NCBI RefSeq assembly: GCF_011745145.1
Contig: NZ_CP050191.1
Location: 4,642,180 to 4,706,179, forward strand
Reading direction: 5' to 3'
DNA from: Mycobacterium sp. DL440
Lineage (GTDB): Bacteria; Actinomycetota; Actinomycetes; Mycobacteriales; Mycobacteriaceae
Length of the DNA: 64,000 nt
Under the pieces are notes generated by a model. That model was given only the letters and a program-made list of their open reading frames with translations, did not search any database and was not told where the DNA came from. How positions within the stretch are numbered: position 1 is the first letter of the stretch; each line of letters begins with the position of its first letter. Below are positions 20,993-29,697 of this stretch, one piece after another. Position numbers and translations under genes: made by a program.

Positions 20993-21526
20993 ATGCTTGA
21001 CCAGGTGTTGATGCATCAGGGCATGGGGCTTGAGGCGTACAACGCATTGCCGACGCGCCGTGCGGTGCACGCCGTGTACGAGTGCTGCTACAGCGTGGTG
21101 CTCGCGACCGATCTGGCCGGTGGGCGTCCGTTCGCCGACCATGCCGCGCTGTTCCGGCAGGCCGATACCCTGCTGTTCAGTCTCGGTGAGGATTCCATCG
21201 ACCGCGTGCTGCAGGCCTATCCGCACATCGGGCGGCGCCCCCGCAGCCCGAAGTCGGTGTGCGAACAGTGCTCGGTGTGGGACGACGATCCCGCGGTGAT
21301 GACACAGCTCAACTCCGAGGTCCGGCATTACACCGAGCTGTTCGGATTCGGCTTCGTGATGTTCGTCCAGGACTGCTGTGCGCAGCGGGCCATGGCCGGG
21401 ATCATCGACCGGTTGCACAACGACCGCGACACCGAACGCAAGGTGGTCCGAAACGAACTGGCCCGCATCAACCGGGCCCGGCTCGAACGCATGCTCGGGC
21501 CCGAGGGTGGTTACTACAACTGGTAG
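20993..21526 (+). CDS. OHCU decarboxylase-like protein
   Basis: 177 residues, resembling 2-oxo-4-hydroxy-4-carboxy-5-ureidoimidazoline decarboxylase, which completes urate breakdown to allantoin. The supporting pieces are the helical fold and the AYPHIGRRPRSPKS segment, equivalent to the catalytic His-Pro region. The E-rich TQLNSEVRHYTELFGFGFVMF core also fits. Odd points are six cysteines (two adjacent near residue 32 and a CEQC pair), which could bind metal, and no other urate-degradation gene in view. Function is inferred from family resemblance. A start at the ATG at 20993 lacks a clear ribosome binding site. Confidence 0.65.
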   Translation: MLDQVLMHQGMGLEAYNALPTRRAVHAVYECCYSVVLATDLAGGRPFADHAALFRQADTLLFSLGEDSIDRVLQAYPHIGRRPRSPKSVCEQCSVWDDDPAVMTQLNSEVRHYTELFGFGFVMFVQDCCAQRAMAGIIDRLHNDRDTERKVVRNELARINRARLERMLGPEGGYYNW

Positions 21527-21624
21527 CCGTTGGCTGATACCGTGGCCTCGCACGCCTCACCCTGGCGTACCGTGGTGCAGCAGAGCAGATTTCATTGCCA
21601 GACGTGCACCGACCGAGGACAGCC

Positions 21625-22575
21625 ATGCCCCATTCCGCGAACCGCGTCCTGCAGATCGGCCCGCTGAAGCCCTCACTCGCGGAAACCCTGCGTACCGATT
21701 ACCAGGCGTATGTCCTCCGCAACGGGGACCAACGCGAGGCGTTTCTGGCCGAACACGCAGCCGAGATCACTGCGATCGTGGTCTCGGGCGTCACGCGTAT
21801 CGACCCAGATCTGATGGCGGCGCTGCCGAACCTGAAGGCCGTGGTGAACTTCGGTGTCGGGTACGACAACATCGACGTGGATGCTGCCGCGGCACGGGGT
21901 ATCGGCGTCAGCAACACCCCCGATGTACTCAACGACTGCGTCGCCGACACCGCAGTGGGCCTCCTCATCGACACCATGCGGCAGTTCTCGGCCGCCGACC
22001 GTTACCTTCGGGCCGGCCGCTGGCCGGTGGACGGGAACTACCCACTGACACAACAGGTTTCGGGCTCTCGCGTGGGCATCCTCGGGCTGGGCCGGATCGG
22101 CGAGGCCATCGCCACCCGGCTCAGCGCATTCGGCTGCTCGATCAGCTATCACAACCGCAGACAGATCCCCGACAGCCCGTACGACTACGTCGGCTCACCG
22201 GTCGAGCTGGCCCGCCGGGTTCAGGTGCTCGTGGTCGCCGCGGCCGGCGGCTCCGGCACCCGGCATCTCGTGAACCGAGAAGTGCTCGATGCGCTGGGGG
22301 GTGACGGCTACCTGGTCAACATCGCCCGCGGCTCCGTCGTCGACCAGGACGCCCTGGTGGACGCGCTGACCCAAGGCCGGCTGGCCGGCGCGGGACTGGA
22401 CGTGTTCGCCGACGAACCGAACGTCCCGGGTCCGTTGACGGAACTGGACAACGTGGTGCTGCTGCCCCATGTCGGCAGCGGCACCGTGGAAACCCGGGCG
22501 GCCATGGAGGCACTGGTCCTGGCCAACCTGAACCGTTTTCTGCAGTCCGGTCACTTGGTCACGCCCGTTCGGTGA
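21625..22575 (+). CDS. D-isomer-specific 2-hydroxyacid dehydrogenase
   Basis: A 316-residue NAD(P)-dependent reductase of the GhrB/hydroxypyruvate reductase type. The nucleotide fold is GILGLGRIGEAIATRL. The catalytic triad is visible as Arg in NIARGSVVDQDALV, Glu in DVFADEPNVP and His in LLPHVGSGT. I chose the ATG at 21625; a TTG at 21595 would add ten residues. The Arg-rich HNRRQIP loop after the Rossmann strand suggests NADP preference. It stands alone between the OHCU-like gene and a serine hydrolase, so the pathway is not indicated. Confidence 0.9.
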   Translation: MPHSANRVLQIGPLKPSLAETLRTDYQAYVLRNGDQREAFLAEHAAEITAIVVSGVTRIDPDLMAALPNLKAVVNFGVGYDNIDVDAAAARGIGVSNTPDVLNDCVADTAVGLLIDTMRQFSAADRYLRAGRWPVDGNYPLTQQVSGSRVGILGLGRIGEAIATRLSAFGCSISYHNRRQIPDSPYDYVGSPVELARRVQVLVVAAAGGSGTRHLVNREVLDALGGDGYLVNIARGSVVDQDALVDALTQGRLAGAGLDVFADEPNVPGPLTELDNVVLLPHVGSGTVETRAAMEALVLANLNRFLQSGHLVTPVR

Positions 22576-22615
22576 ATCGGGCCCGTGACGGGCATGGTCC
22601 GGCGATGATGTGCCG

Positions 22616-23755
22616 ATGGATGACCTCGTACACGGCCACTGTGACGAACGCTTTCACGCCGTCCGCGACGCGCTGTCGGATGCGCTCGCCAGCGGAGAGG
22701 AGACCGGCGCGGCCATCGCGATCGACATCGACGGCCGGCCCGTCGTGGACATGTGGGGCGGATACGCCGATGCTGAGCGGACCCGTACGTGGGACGCCGA
22801 CACCATCGTGAACGTCTTCTCCTCCACCAAGACGGTGACGGCACTGGCCGGGCTCATGCTGATCGACCGCGGCCTGATCACCGCCGACACCCCGGTGGCC
22901 GAGTACTGGCCCGAGTTCGCCGCAAACGGCAAGCAGGACATCGAGTTCCGCCATCTGTTGACCCACAGCTCAGGGTTGTCCGGCTGGGACCAGCCATTCA
23001 CCATCGAGGAGAGCTACGACTGGGACAAGTCCACGGCAGCGTTGGCCGCCCAGGCACCGTGGTGGGAGCCGGGCACCGCATCGGGTTACCACGCCCTGAC
23101 CCATGGACACCTGATCGGCGAGGTGCTGCGGAGGGTTACCGGAAAGACATTGAAAGAGTTTGTCCACGAAGAGATCTCGGGACCACTGGGCGCCGACTTC
23201 CAGATCGGGGCGGGCCCTGAGGACACGCACCGCATTGCTGACATCATCCCGTCCGACGAACCACTCGATCTGCCGTTGGACCAACTGTCCGAGATCGCCC
23301 TCAAGACCTTCATGGGCGCGCCGTCGCCGGCGATCGCGAACACCGCGGCCTGGCGCGCCGCCGACATCGGTGCGGCCAACGGACACGGCAATGCGCGGTC
23401 GCTGGCCAGGATCCTCTCGGCAATCTCGTTGGGCGGCACGGTGGACGGCGTCACCCTGCTCAAGCCCGAGACCGTCGAGTCGATCTTCGAGCTACAGCTC
23501 GAGGGCCCCGACGTGGTGCTGCTCGGGCACCCGCTGCGCTGGGGACTGGGATTCGGCCTACCACAGACGCAAACCGTGTCCTATGTCCCAGATGGCAAGA
23601 TCTGCTTCTGGGGCGGCTGGGGCGGCTCGTGGGAGACGTGCAACCCCGAGCACCGCGCCACGTTCGCCTATGTGATGAACAGGATGGGGCCGGGCGTCGA
23701 AGGATCTGAACGCACCGCCCGCTACCTCAACCTGTTCTACAAGGCTCTGACCTGA
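22616..23755 (+). CDS. Beta-lactamase-family serine hydrolase (class C esterase-like)
   Basis: The 379-residue product (ATG 22616) has the serine beta-lactamase/EstB fold. The nucleophile motif SSTK is near residue 65 (NVFSSTKTVTALAG), HLLTHSSGL follows, and a YHA replaces the YxN motif (SGYHALTHGHLIGEVL). A C-terminal WGGWGGSWE occupies the place of KTG. It has no signal peptide, which argues for an intracellular esterase rather than a secreted penicillin-recognising enzyme. Several LipE/LipL-type esterases in mycobacteria look like this. The substrate is unknown. Confidence 0.85.
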   Translation: MDDLVHGHCDERFHAVRDALSDALASGEETGAAIAIDIDGRPVVDMWGGYADAERTRTWDADTIVNVFSSTKTVTALAGLMLIDRGLITADTPVAEYWPEFAANGKQDIEFRHLLTHSSGLSGWDQPFTIEESYDWDKSTAALAAQAPWWEPGTASGYHALTHGHLIGEVLRRVTGKTLKEFVHEEISGPLGADFQIGAGPEDTHRIADIIPSDEPLDLPLDQLSEIALKTFMGAPSPAIANTAAWRAADIGAANGHGNARSLARILSAISLGGTVDGVTLLKPETVESIFELQLEGPDVVLLGHPLRWGLGFGLPQTQTVSYVPDGKICFWGGWGGSWETCNPEHRATFAYVMNRMGPGVEGSERTARYLNLFYKALT

Positions 23756-23872
23756 TCACCGATAGAAATCGCGTGGACAGGTCGGGGCCGCCAAGTGGGC
23801 CGCAACCGGGTGACGGCACCCGTTACTATTTGTCGACGTCTCCATGGACGCACAATCACGTCGGAGGTGACG

Positions 23873-24235
23873 ATGACTAGCCAACCGGATCCGGCAAGCT
23901 GCTCGGTGGAAGAGAGCCGCGTCGGCGAGGTGAGTGTGGTGGCAGTGGCCGGAACGGTCGACATGCTCACCGCACCCAAACTCGAAGAGGCGATCAACTC
24001 TGCCGCCAAGAGCTCCCCCTCGGCCATCGTGGTCGACTTGAGCGCCGTGGAATTCCTGGCGTCGGCCGGGATGGGCGTACTGGTGGCCGCCCACGAACAG
24101 CTGGGCGATACCGCGCGGTTCTCCGTCGTCGCCGACGGACCCGCCACGAGTCGGCCGCTCAAACTGGTCGGAATCGCCGAGGTGGTAGATCTGTACGCGA
24201 CGCTCGACGAGGCATTGGCCGCATTGAAGACATAA
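23873..24235 (+). CDS. STAS-domain anti-sigma factor antagonist
   Basis: A 120-residue single STAS domain starting at the ATG at 23873, preceded by GGAGG. The predicted phosphorylation site is Ser64 in DLSAVEFLASAGMGVL, the position phosphorylated by RsbW-type kinases in antagonists such as RsbV. When unphosphorylated it would bind an anti-sigma factor and free a sigma factor. The kinase-type partner starts 34 nt downstream. A phosphatase able to reset it is encoded 2.5 kb away on the opposite strand. The sigma factor targeted is not shown here; SigF is the usual candidate in mycobacteria. Confidence 0.92.
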   Translation: MTSQPDPASCSVEESRVGEVSVVAVAGTVDMLTAPKLEEAINSAAKSSPSAIVVDLSAVEFLASAGMGVLVAAHEQLGDTARFSVVADGPATSRPLKLVGIAEVVDLYATLDEALAALKT

Positions 24236-24268
24236 CACCGGCGACAACGGGGTAGCCAGCAGGTCGAC

Positions 24269-24712
24269 ATGACAAACGCAGGCCAGTCAGCTCAGTTCAC
24301 GAAGCATGTCACGGCCGCACCGGAAGGTGCGGCGCGGATACGCCGTGAGTTCTCCAGTTGGCTGGGCACGCATCTCACACTCGACCCGACCAAGGCCAGC
24401 GATGTGGTGCTCGCCGTGAACGAAGCGCTGGCCAACGCCGCGGAGTTTGCGTACATCGGTGCCCCGGCGCCGGGGGTGATGCATGTGCGGGCCGATTACA
24501 ACGGGGACACGGCGGTACTCACCGTCACCGTTACCGACGAGGGCGTGTGGCGGATCGCCGAAACAGACCACAAGAACCCGGCCCGCGGCCGCGGAATCCC
24601 GTTGATGCGCGCGCTCACTGATCGAGCCGTCATCGACTCGAACCACGCAGGGACCGAAGTCCGCCTGCAGTGGGAACACATCGATCAGGACTGCGGAAGC
24701 CGTACCACCTGA
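24269..24712 (+). CDS. RsbW-type anti-sigma factor / serine kinase
   Basis: A 147-residue GHKL ATPase of the HATPase_c_2 group. The N-box is NEALANAAEFAY at 51-62, the G1-like box is DEGVW and the G2 box RGRGIPLMRALTD. These show ATP binding and fit phosphorylation of the STAS protein encoded just upstream. Its 3' end overlaps the convergent receiver gene by 28 nt, so the two transcripts are antisense at their ends. Confidence 0.9.
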   Translation: MTNAGQSAQFTKHVTAAPEGAARIRREFSSWLGTHLTLDPTKASDVVLAVNEALANAAEFAYIGAPAPGVMHVRADYNGDTAVLTVTVTDEGVWRIAETDHKNPARGRGIPLMRALTDRAVIDSNHAGTEVRLQWEHIDQDCGSRTT

Positions 24713-25128
24713 ACGAAGAACTCGTCGATCTGACGCACCGCATCCATGAACTGGTCCAGGTCAACGGGTTTGGTGACGTACGCATTGGCATGCAGCTTGT
24801 AGCTGCGAAGGATGTCCTCTTCGGCCGACGAGGTGGTCAGCACCACGATCGGGATGTGGCACAGGTCGGCGTCGGACTTGATCTTCTCCAGCAACTGCCG
24901 CCCGTCGTACTTCGGCAGGTTGAGGTCGAGCAGGATCAGGTCCGGCCGCGGCGCATTTTCGAAGGCGCCACGCCGATACAGAAAATCCAAGCCTTCCTCG
25001 CCGTCGCGAGCGACGTGCAAGGCGTTCTTGATCTTGTTGTGTTCGAACGCTTCCCGGGTGATGAGCTCGTCACCGGGATCATCCTCGACCAACAGGATGT
25101 CAATGGCTCGGCTTTCCGAGGAGGTCAT
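24685..25128 (-). CDS. Single-domain response regulator (RcpA-like)
   Basis: A 147-residue free-standing receiver domain. The phosphoacceptor is Asp68 in LILLDLNLPKYDG, with acidic pair Glu15-Asp16-Asp17 in LLVEDDPGDE, Thr in VVLTTSS and Lys in YVTKPVD. The YRRGAFENAPRPD insertion before the phosphoacceptor is typical of receivers paired with phytochrome-type histidine kinases. It has no output domain, so it probably acts by protein binding. Its ATG overlaps the kinase stop codon, and it is the last gene of a three-gene operon. Confidence 0.92.
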   Translation of the reverse strand: MTSSESRAIDILLVEDDPGDELITREAFEHNKIKNALHVARDGEEGLDFLYRRGAFENAPRPDLILLDLNLPKYDGRQLLEKIKSDADLCHIPIVVLTTSSAEEDILRSYKLHANAYVTKPVDLDQFMDAVRQIDEFFVQVVRLPQS

Positions 25129-26702
25129 TCAGGGATTCCTTCCGACTGAGGTTCTGAGACGCCGTTGGGCACGGTGGTGGGCGTGACGGGCAGAGTGAAC
25201 ATGAACCGGGTGCCGTCGGTGTAGCTCGTGTCGATCCAGATGGAGCCGCCGTGGTGCTCGACGATCTTCTTGCACAACGACAGCCCGATACCCGTACCGC
25301 TGAAAGCGTCGCGACCGTGCAGGCGCTGAAAGATGACGAAAACCTTGTCCACGAACTCCTCGCCGATGCCGATCCCGTTGTCCGACACACTGAATACCCA
25401 GTTTTCGGCCAATTCATCCGTGCCGGCCCGGCAGCCGATGACGATCCGGGGCGCCACCCCCTCGCGACGGAACTTCACTGCGTTGCCGATCAGGTTCTGC
25501 CACACCATCGTCATAAGCGTGGGATCGCCGTCGATGCGGGGGAAACGCTCTGCCGGGCGAAGGATCTCGGCACCCGACTCATCGATCGCGGCGGCCACGT
25601 TGTTCAGCGCGGCGTCGAGGGTGTCGTTGAGATCCACCTCGGTGTAGGCGGCATTGAGCCGCCCCACCCGAGAGAACGTGAGCAGGTCGTTGATCAGCAC
25701 CTGCATGCGCTTGGCCCCGTCGACGGCGAAGCCGATGTACTCGATACCCCGATCGTCGAGTTTGTCGCCGTAGCGTTTCTCCAGCAGTTGACAGAACGAA
25801 GTGACCTTTCGCAGGGGCTCCTGGAGGTCGTGCGAAGCGACATAGGCGAACTGCTCGAGTTCGGCGTTGGACCGGCGGAGCTCGTCGGCCTGCTGGTCCA
25901 GAGCGGCCTGGGCCGACCGCGAGGCGTCGAGTTCGTCGACGATCCGTTGACGCATGTCCTCGACATCGGCGCCAATGGCTCGGATGTCCTTGGGGCCCTT
26001 CAGAACGATACGTTCGGTGAAGTTGCCTTCGGTAATCCTGCGGCATGAGGCGGCGAGCGCGGCCAGTGGCCGGGTGACAGCGCTGCGTACGAGCACGGTC
26101 ATCAGAACCGCCATGACGAAGAACGCCGCGACCATGGTGATCACCACACCGTCGCGCCAGCCCCGAACGAGTGCCAGCTCATCGACACTGGTCTGCCTGG
26201 CCTGGCTCAGGTTGGTGTTCTGGACATCGAACAGCCCACGTAAACGGTCGAATTCGGTCTTTCCGCGATCTGCGGCACCGGTGTCCACGACCGCAGGACT
26301 GCCGACCTTGACACTCTCGATGAGCGGCTCGGCATCGGTGAACCGCCATGCGGCGGCCCCGTTCTCGATCGCATCCAGATCGGCCAGGAGATCTGTGTGG
26401 CCGGCCAGATATCCGCGGATCTCCGCGGCCGCGGCCGCTTCGGCGCGCTGTCCATCACCGTAAGGTTCAAGGAACCGGGGGTCCGCGGCGATGGCATATC
26501 CCCGCACTGCCGTCTCCTGGTCGCGCAGTGCCCCTTGAAGTTGGTAGGCGGCAACTCGCGCGGGCTGAAGGTCGTCGATCAGCTCACGTGATACCGCATC
26601 GGTGCGGCCCACCAAGGCAATGCCGGCTATCGCACCGGTGAGGACGATCACGCACATCACCGCCACCAGAAGGTTCTGCCAGCCTTGCACCGTCAGCTTC
26701 AT
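25125..26702 (-). CDS. CHASE3-HAMP sensor histidine kinase
   Basis: 525 residues. A membrane helix at about 11-31 is followed by a helical extracytoplasmic CHASE3-like domain (to about 183), a second helix (about 185-208) and a HAMP segment (ITEGNF region). The phosphoacceptor His is in YVASHDLQEPLRKV. The ATPase boxes are intact: MVWQNLIGNAVKF (N), VSDNGIGI (G1), FVIFQRLH (F) and GTGIGLSLCKKI (G2). It resembles kinases that phosphorylate stand-alone receivers, matching the next gene. The stimulus is unknown; CHASE3 domains sense envelope or environmental cues. Confidence 0.93.
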   Translation of the reverse strand: MKLTVQGWQNLLVAVMCVIVLTGAIAGIALVGRTDAVSRELIDDLQPARVAAYQLQGALRDQETAVRGYAIAADPRFLEPYGDGQRAEAAAAAEIRGYLAGHTDLLADLDAIENGAAAWRFTDAEPLIESVKVGSPAVVDTGAADRGKTEFDRLRGLFDVQNTNLSQARQTSVDELALVRGWRDGVVITMVAAFFVMAVLMTVLVRSAVTRPLAALAASCRRITEGNFTERIVLKGPKDIRAIGADVEDMRQRIVDELDASRSAQAALDQQADELRRSNAELEQFAYVASHDLQEPLRKVTSFCQLLEKRYGDKLDDRGIEYIGFAVDGAKRMQVLINDLLTFSRVGRLNAAYTEVDLNDTLDAALNNVAAAIDESGAEILRPAERFPRIDGDPTLMTMVWQNLIGNAVKFRREGVAPRIVIGCRAGTDELAENWVFSVSDNGIGIGEEFVDKVFVIFQRLHGRDAFSGTGIGLSLCKKIVEHHGGSIWIDTSYTDGTRFMFTLPVTPTTVPNGVSEPQSEGIPE

Positions 26703-27910
26703 ACAGTGGAACGCTCCACTCTGATCAGCGCGATGTCATCGCTGAGACCGCCGTGCGGACGCGCGCGGGATTCGACTTCACCGATCAAAGCACCGACGAA
26801 GTCGCGACTGGGCAGGTCCGCAAACGAATTGGCCAGCTCGAGCAGGCCGTCTTCGCCGAGACGTTCGCCGCCGGGTCCCACGTGCCCCTCGAACAATCCA
26901 TCGGTGAGCAGAAGCAGGCCGTGCCTTTCCGGTAATTGCAGTCTGTTGACCGGCCAGTGTGTAGCGCCCAGGCCGAGCGCCGAACCGGCCGTCGGCTCGA
27001 TCCACCGGACGGCGTTGTCGCCTTGGATGAGCAGACCGGGATGGCCGGCGCGGACCACGTCGTACTGCCCGCTGTCGGGATCGAGCGCCACACTGAGCAG
27101 TGTCGCGAAGATGCCGGGCCCGTGGCGTTCGGTGGTCAGGATGCGGTCCAGTTGACGCATCCGCTCGTTTCCCCGCAGACCGGCGAATGTGAGTGCGCGC
27201 CAAGCGATCCGCAGAGCCACTCCCAGCGCCGCCTCGTCCGGGCCGTGGCCGGCGACATCACCCATCATCACGTGTACGGTCCGGTCGAGAGTCTGCACGA
27301 CGTCGTAGAAATCCCCACCCAGCAAGGCCTCTCGCCGGTTGGGCAGCGACCTGGTGATGACCTCGACGCCGGGATCGTCCAGGAGCAACGCGGAAGGCAG
27401 CAGGCCGCGCTCGAGTCGGGCGTTCTCTCGTTCCCGTAGCCGGCTGGCGTGCAGGTCGACCGCCGTCAGCTCGGCGCGCTTGCGCTCGATGGAATACACC
27501 ACCGCGCGTCGCAGCATGTCCGCATCGACGCGACCCTTGACGAGGTAATCCTGAGCGCCTGAGGCGACCGCCGAGACACCGAAATGCTCATCATTCAATC
27601 CGGTGAGGACGATGACCGGGACCGCCGGATCGAGCCGACCCAACCGATGCAGCGCATCGATGCCTTGCGCGTCGGGCAGATTCAGGTCGAGCAGTACACA
27701 GTCGGGCCGATCGTCGATCAAAACGTGCTCGGCAGCCGACATGGACTGCACCCAGACGAGGTTGATTTCGGCAGTGCCGGCGATATCGGCGATCTGCTCT
27801 TCGACCAACAAAGCGTCGCCGCGGTCATCCTCGACCAACAACAAGGACAACCGTCGGTCCAGGGCCGGACCGGCGAGAGTGGCAGCGAAATACGGTTGCT
27901 CCGCGCGCAT
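26699..27910 (-). CDS. Receiver-PP2C (RsbU/SpoIIE-type) phosphatase
   Basis: About 403 residues from the ATG at 27910 (GAAGGA upstream); an in-frame TTG at 27931 is less likely. The N-terminal receiver domain has LLLVEDDRGD, the phosphoacceptor in CVLLDLNLPDAQG and Lys in YLVKGRV. After a linker helix comes a SpoIIE/PP2C phosphatase with GGDFYDVV, MMGDVAGHG, LLLLTDGLFEG and GLSDDIALI, the metal-binding aspartates being conserved. Phosphorylation of the receiver would switch the phosphatase that dephosphorylates a STAS antagonist. It is first in an operon with the kinase and the receiver, each joined by ATGA overlap. Confidence 0.92.
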   Translation of the reverse strand: MRAEQPYFAATLAGPALDRRLSLLLVEDDRGDALLVEEQIADIAGTAEINLVWVQSMSAAEHVLIDDRPDCVLLDLNLPDAQGIDALHRLGRLDPAVPVIVLTGLNDEHFGVSAVASGAQDYLVKGRVDADMLRRAVVYSIERKRAELTAVDLHASRLRERENARLERGLLPSALLLDDPGVEVITRSLPNRREALLGGDFYDVVQTLDRTVHVMMGDVAGHGPDEAALGVALRIAWRALTFAGLRGNERMRQLDRILTTERHGPGIFATLLSVALDPDSGQYDVVRAGHPGLLIQGDNAVRWIEPTAGSALGLGATHWPVNRLQLPERHGLLLLTDGLFEGHVGPGGERLGEDGLLELANSFADLPSRDFVGALIGEVESRARPHGGLSDDIALIRVERSTV

Positions 27911-28035
27911 GGGTTCACGTCCTTCACTCAACTGAGGCCACCCCGGTCGCGCTGACCCTCTGTTTTAGTGACGACGTCGTTGAGAATACCTATGCGTAAG
28001 CGTCAATTCTCCGTCTGCCGATTATCCGGCCAGGA

Positions 28036-28443
28036 TCAAGAGGCTCTGGCCTGAGAACGCAACTCGAGCCTGCGCAGCACATCGGCCCCCAGCCCGCGCG
28101 GGTCTTGGCCCGCCGTGGCCGGGATCAGGGTGACACCGTCGGCCACCTCTGCCGCCTCGATGTCGGCGATGAGGCCCGCCAGTCCGTCAACCGTCCCGAT
28201 GTAGCGCACCTGCGCCTCGGGGCCGGCCACCGTCAGGCTGCAGCGGGCCGAGCGGTAGTCACCGGCCACCGCGACGGTGACGTCGAGGATCACCGAGACC
28301 TCGGCGTCCTCGGACTTGAGACCGGATCGGATCCGCCGCGCCTGGGCCAGGTCGGGCGCGGAGATCCGCGCCGTCGGTCGGTCCCCGTCGGTCAGCTCGG
28401 TCCACGCCTCGGCATCCGCCACGAATATCCGCACCTCGGCCAC
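28036..28443 (-). CDS. Conserved hypothetical protein
   Basis: A 135-residue protein with no signal peptide or membrane segment. It is built of alternating short strands and helices (EVSVILDVTVAVAGDY, VRYIGTVDGLAGLIADIE). The stretch VDGLAGLIADIEAAEVADGVTLIP faintly resembles the C-terminal end of luciferase-like monooxygenases, where a helix precedes a xDGxxLxP strand, so it may be a detached fragment or a domain of that fold. That is a weak resemblance only. Codon use looks ordinary for the genome, so I accept it as a real gene. Confidence 0.6.
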   Translation of the reverse strand: MAEVRIFVADAEAWTELTDGDRPTARISAPDLAQARRIRSGLKSEDAEVSVILDVTVAVAGDYRSARCSLTVAGPEAQVRYIGTVDGLAGLIADIEAAEVADGVTLIPATAGQDPRGLGADVLRRLELRSQARAS

Positions 28444-28498
28444 GCTAAGTGCAAATACCGCACCTGCACAGACTTACGTTCAGGCGGAATCCAACGGA

Positions 28499-29467
28499 CT
28501 AGCGGGAGTCACGCACCCGGGTCTTGTACAGGCTCGCGGCGGTGGTGATCGCCAGCGTCACAATGATCACACCGAGGCTCGCCAGGGTCGGGATCTCCGG
28601 CACATGCACCGGCTCGCCGCCATTGATGAACGGCAACTCGTTCTCGTGCAGCGCGTGCAGCACCAGCTTCACGCCGATGAAAGCCAGGATGAACGCCAGC
28701 CCCTGCGACAGATAGACGAGCCGCTTGAGCAGGTCACCGAGCAGGAAGTACAGCTGCCGCAGACCCATCAGGGCGAACACGTTGGCGGTGAACACCAGGT
28801 AGGGCTCCTGGGTCAGACCGTAGATCGCCGGGATCGAGTCCAGGGCGAACAGCAGGTCGGTGGTGCCCAGGGCGACGATGACCAGGAACATCGGCGTCAT
28901 CAGCCGCTTGCCGTTCTCGTGCACCCACAACTTCAGGCCGTCCCACTTGTCGGTGGTGCGCAGGTGTTTACGGGCGAACCGCACCACACCGTTGTCGCCG
29001 TCGTCGTCGTGGTTGGTGTCGCGGACCAGGTTGATCGCGGTGTACACCAGGAACGCGCCGAAGATGTAGAACACCCAGGAGAACTCGTTGATCGCGACCG
29101 CGCCGAGCGCGATGAAGATGCCGCGGAAGATCAGCGCCAGGATGATGCCGACCAGCAGGGCCTGCTGCTGGTAGATCCTGGGCACCTTGAAGCTGGCCAT
29201 GATGATCAAGAAGATGAACAGGTTGTCCACCGACAGGCTGTATTCCGTCAGCCAGCCGGCGAAGAACTCCAGCCCGAACTGGTGGCCGTGGAAGTACCAG
29301 ACCCATGCGCCGAAGGCGACCGCCATGCCGATGTAGATCGACAGGTACGTCGCGGTCTCGCGGGTGGTGGGTTCGTGTGGGCGTCGCCCGATCACGACGA
29401 CGTCGAACAGCAGAACGGCGATCGTCACCGCCAGGGTGATGATCCATTCCAGCTGAGTTACCTGCAT
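28499..29467 (-). CDS. TerC-family membrane protein, probable Mn2+ exporter
   Basis: A 322-residue integral membrane protein with about eight helices. TerC motifs include EYSLSVDNLFIFLIIM and TTDLLFALDSIPAIYGL, each carrying acidic residues within the membrane, as in metal exporters of the LysE/TerC superfamily. MntP/TerC relatives export Mn2+ or protect exported metalloproteins. The leader directly upstream looks like a yybP-ykoY manganese riboswitch, which supports a metal-export role. Start ATG at 29467 with GGAGG 9 nt upstream. Confidence 0.9.
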   Translation of the reverse strand: MQVTQLEWIITLAVTIAVLLFDVVVIGRRPHEPTTRETATYLSIYIGMAVAFGAWVWYFHGHQFGLEFFAGWLTEYSLSVDNLFIFLIIMASFKVPRIYQQQALLVGIILALIFRGIFIALGAVAINEFSWVFYIFGAFLVYTAINLVRDTNHDDDGDNGVVRFARKHLRTTDKWDGLKLWVHENGKRLMTPMFLVIVALGTTDLLFALDSIPAIYGLTQEPYLVFTANVFALMGLRQLYFLLGDLLKRLVYLSQGLAFILAFIGVKLVLHALHENELPFINGGEPVHVPEIPTLASLGVIIVTLAITTAASLYKTRVRDSR

Positions 29468-29472
29468 CGAAA

Positions 29473-29605
29473 AATCCTCCGGTCGTCAAAACGCCGGAGG
29501 TCTCTTCCACCAGTGACCGGCACCGGCCCGCGACACCGATCGATCCATTGACGACCGACGTGATGACGACATCGCAGCGAAGGAATACTCCCCTCCGCCG
29601 ACCAG
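29473..29605 (-). ncRNA. Probable yybP-ykoY (Mn2+) riboswitch in the terC leader
   Basis: On the minus strand the leader holds the family's hallmark GGGGAGTA at 29593-29586, then a GTCGTCATCACG segment and a 3' part ending GGAAGAGACCTCCGGC. The expression platform is clear: ACCTCCGG at the aptamer end (29501-29494) can pair with CCGGAGG (29482-29476), which contains the terC ribosome binding site GGAGG, followed by ATTTTT. Metal binding that holds the GAGACC end in the aptamer would free the site. The aptamer match is from remembered consensus; the sequestering hairpin is seen directly. Confidence 0.72.
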
Positions 29606-29697
29606 TCTGCCTGACCGGGACCTCGAATCGAAATCGAACCGGCACGCCGCACCCCGACCGGCGAGCCGTCTCGCCGCCGGCTTAGTAGTTTGTAGTC

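Noticed and set aside
23756..24268. SigF-type promoter (GTTT-N16-GGGTAT) for the STAS/kinase genes
   Set aside because: GGGTAG at 24248 has no GTTT at the right distance; no match good enough was seen by eye.
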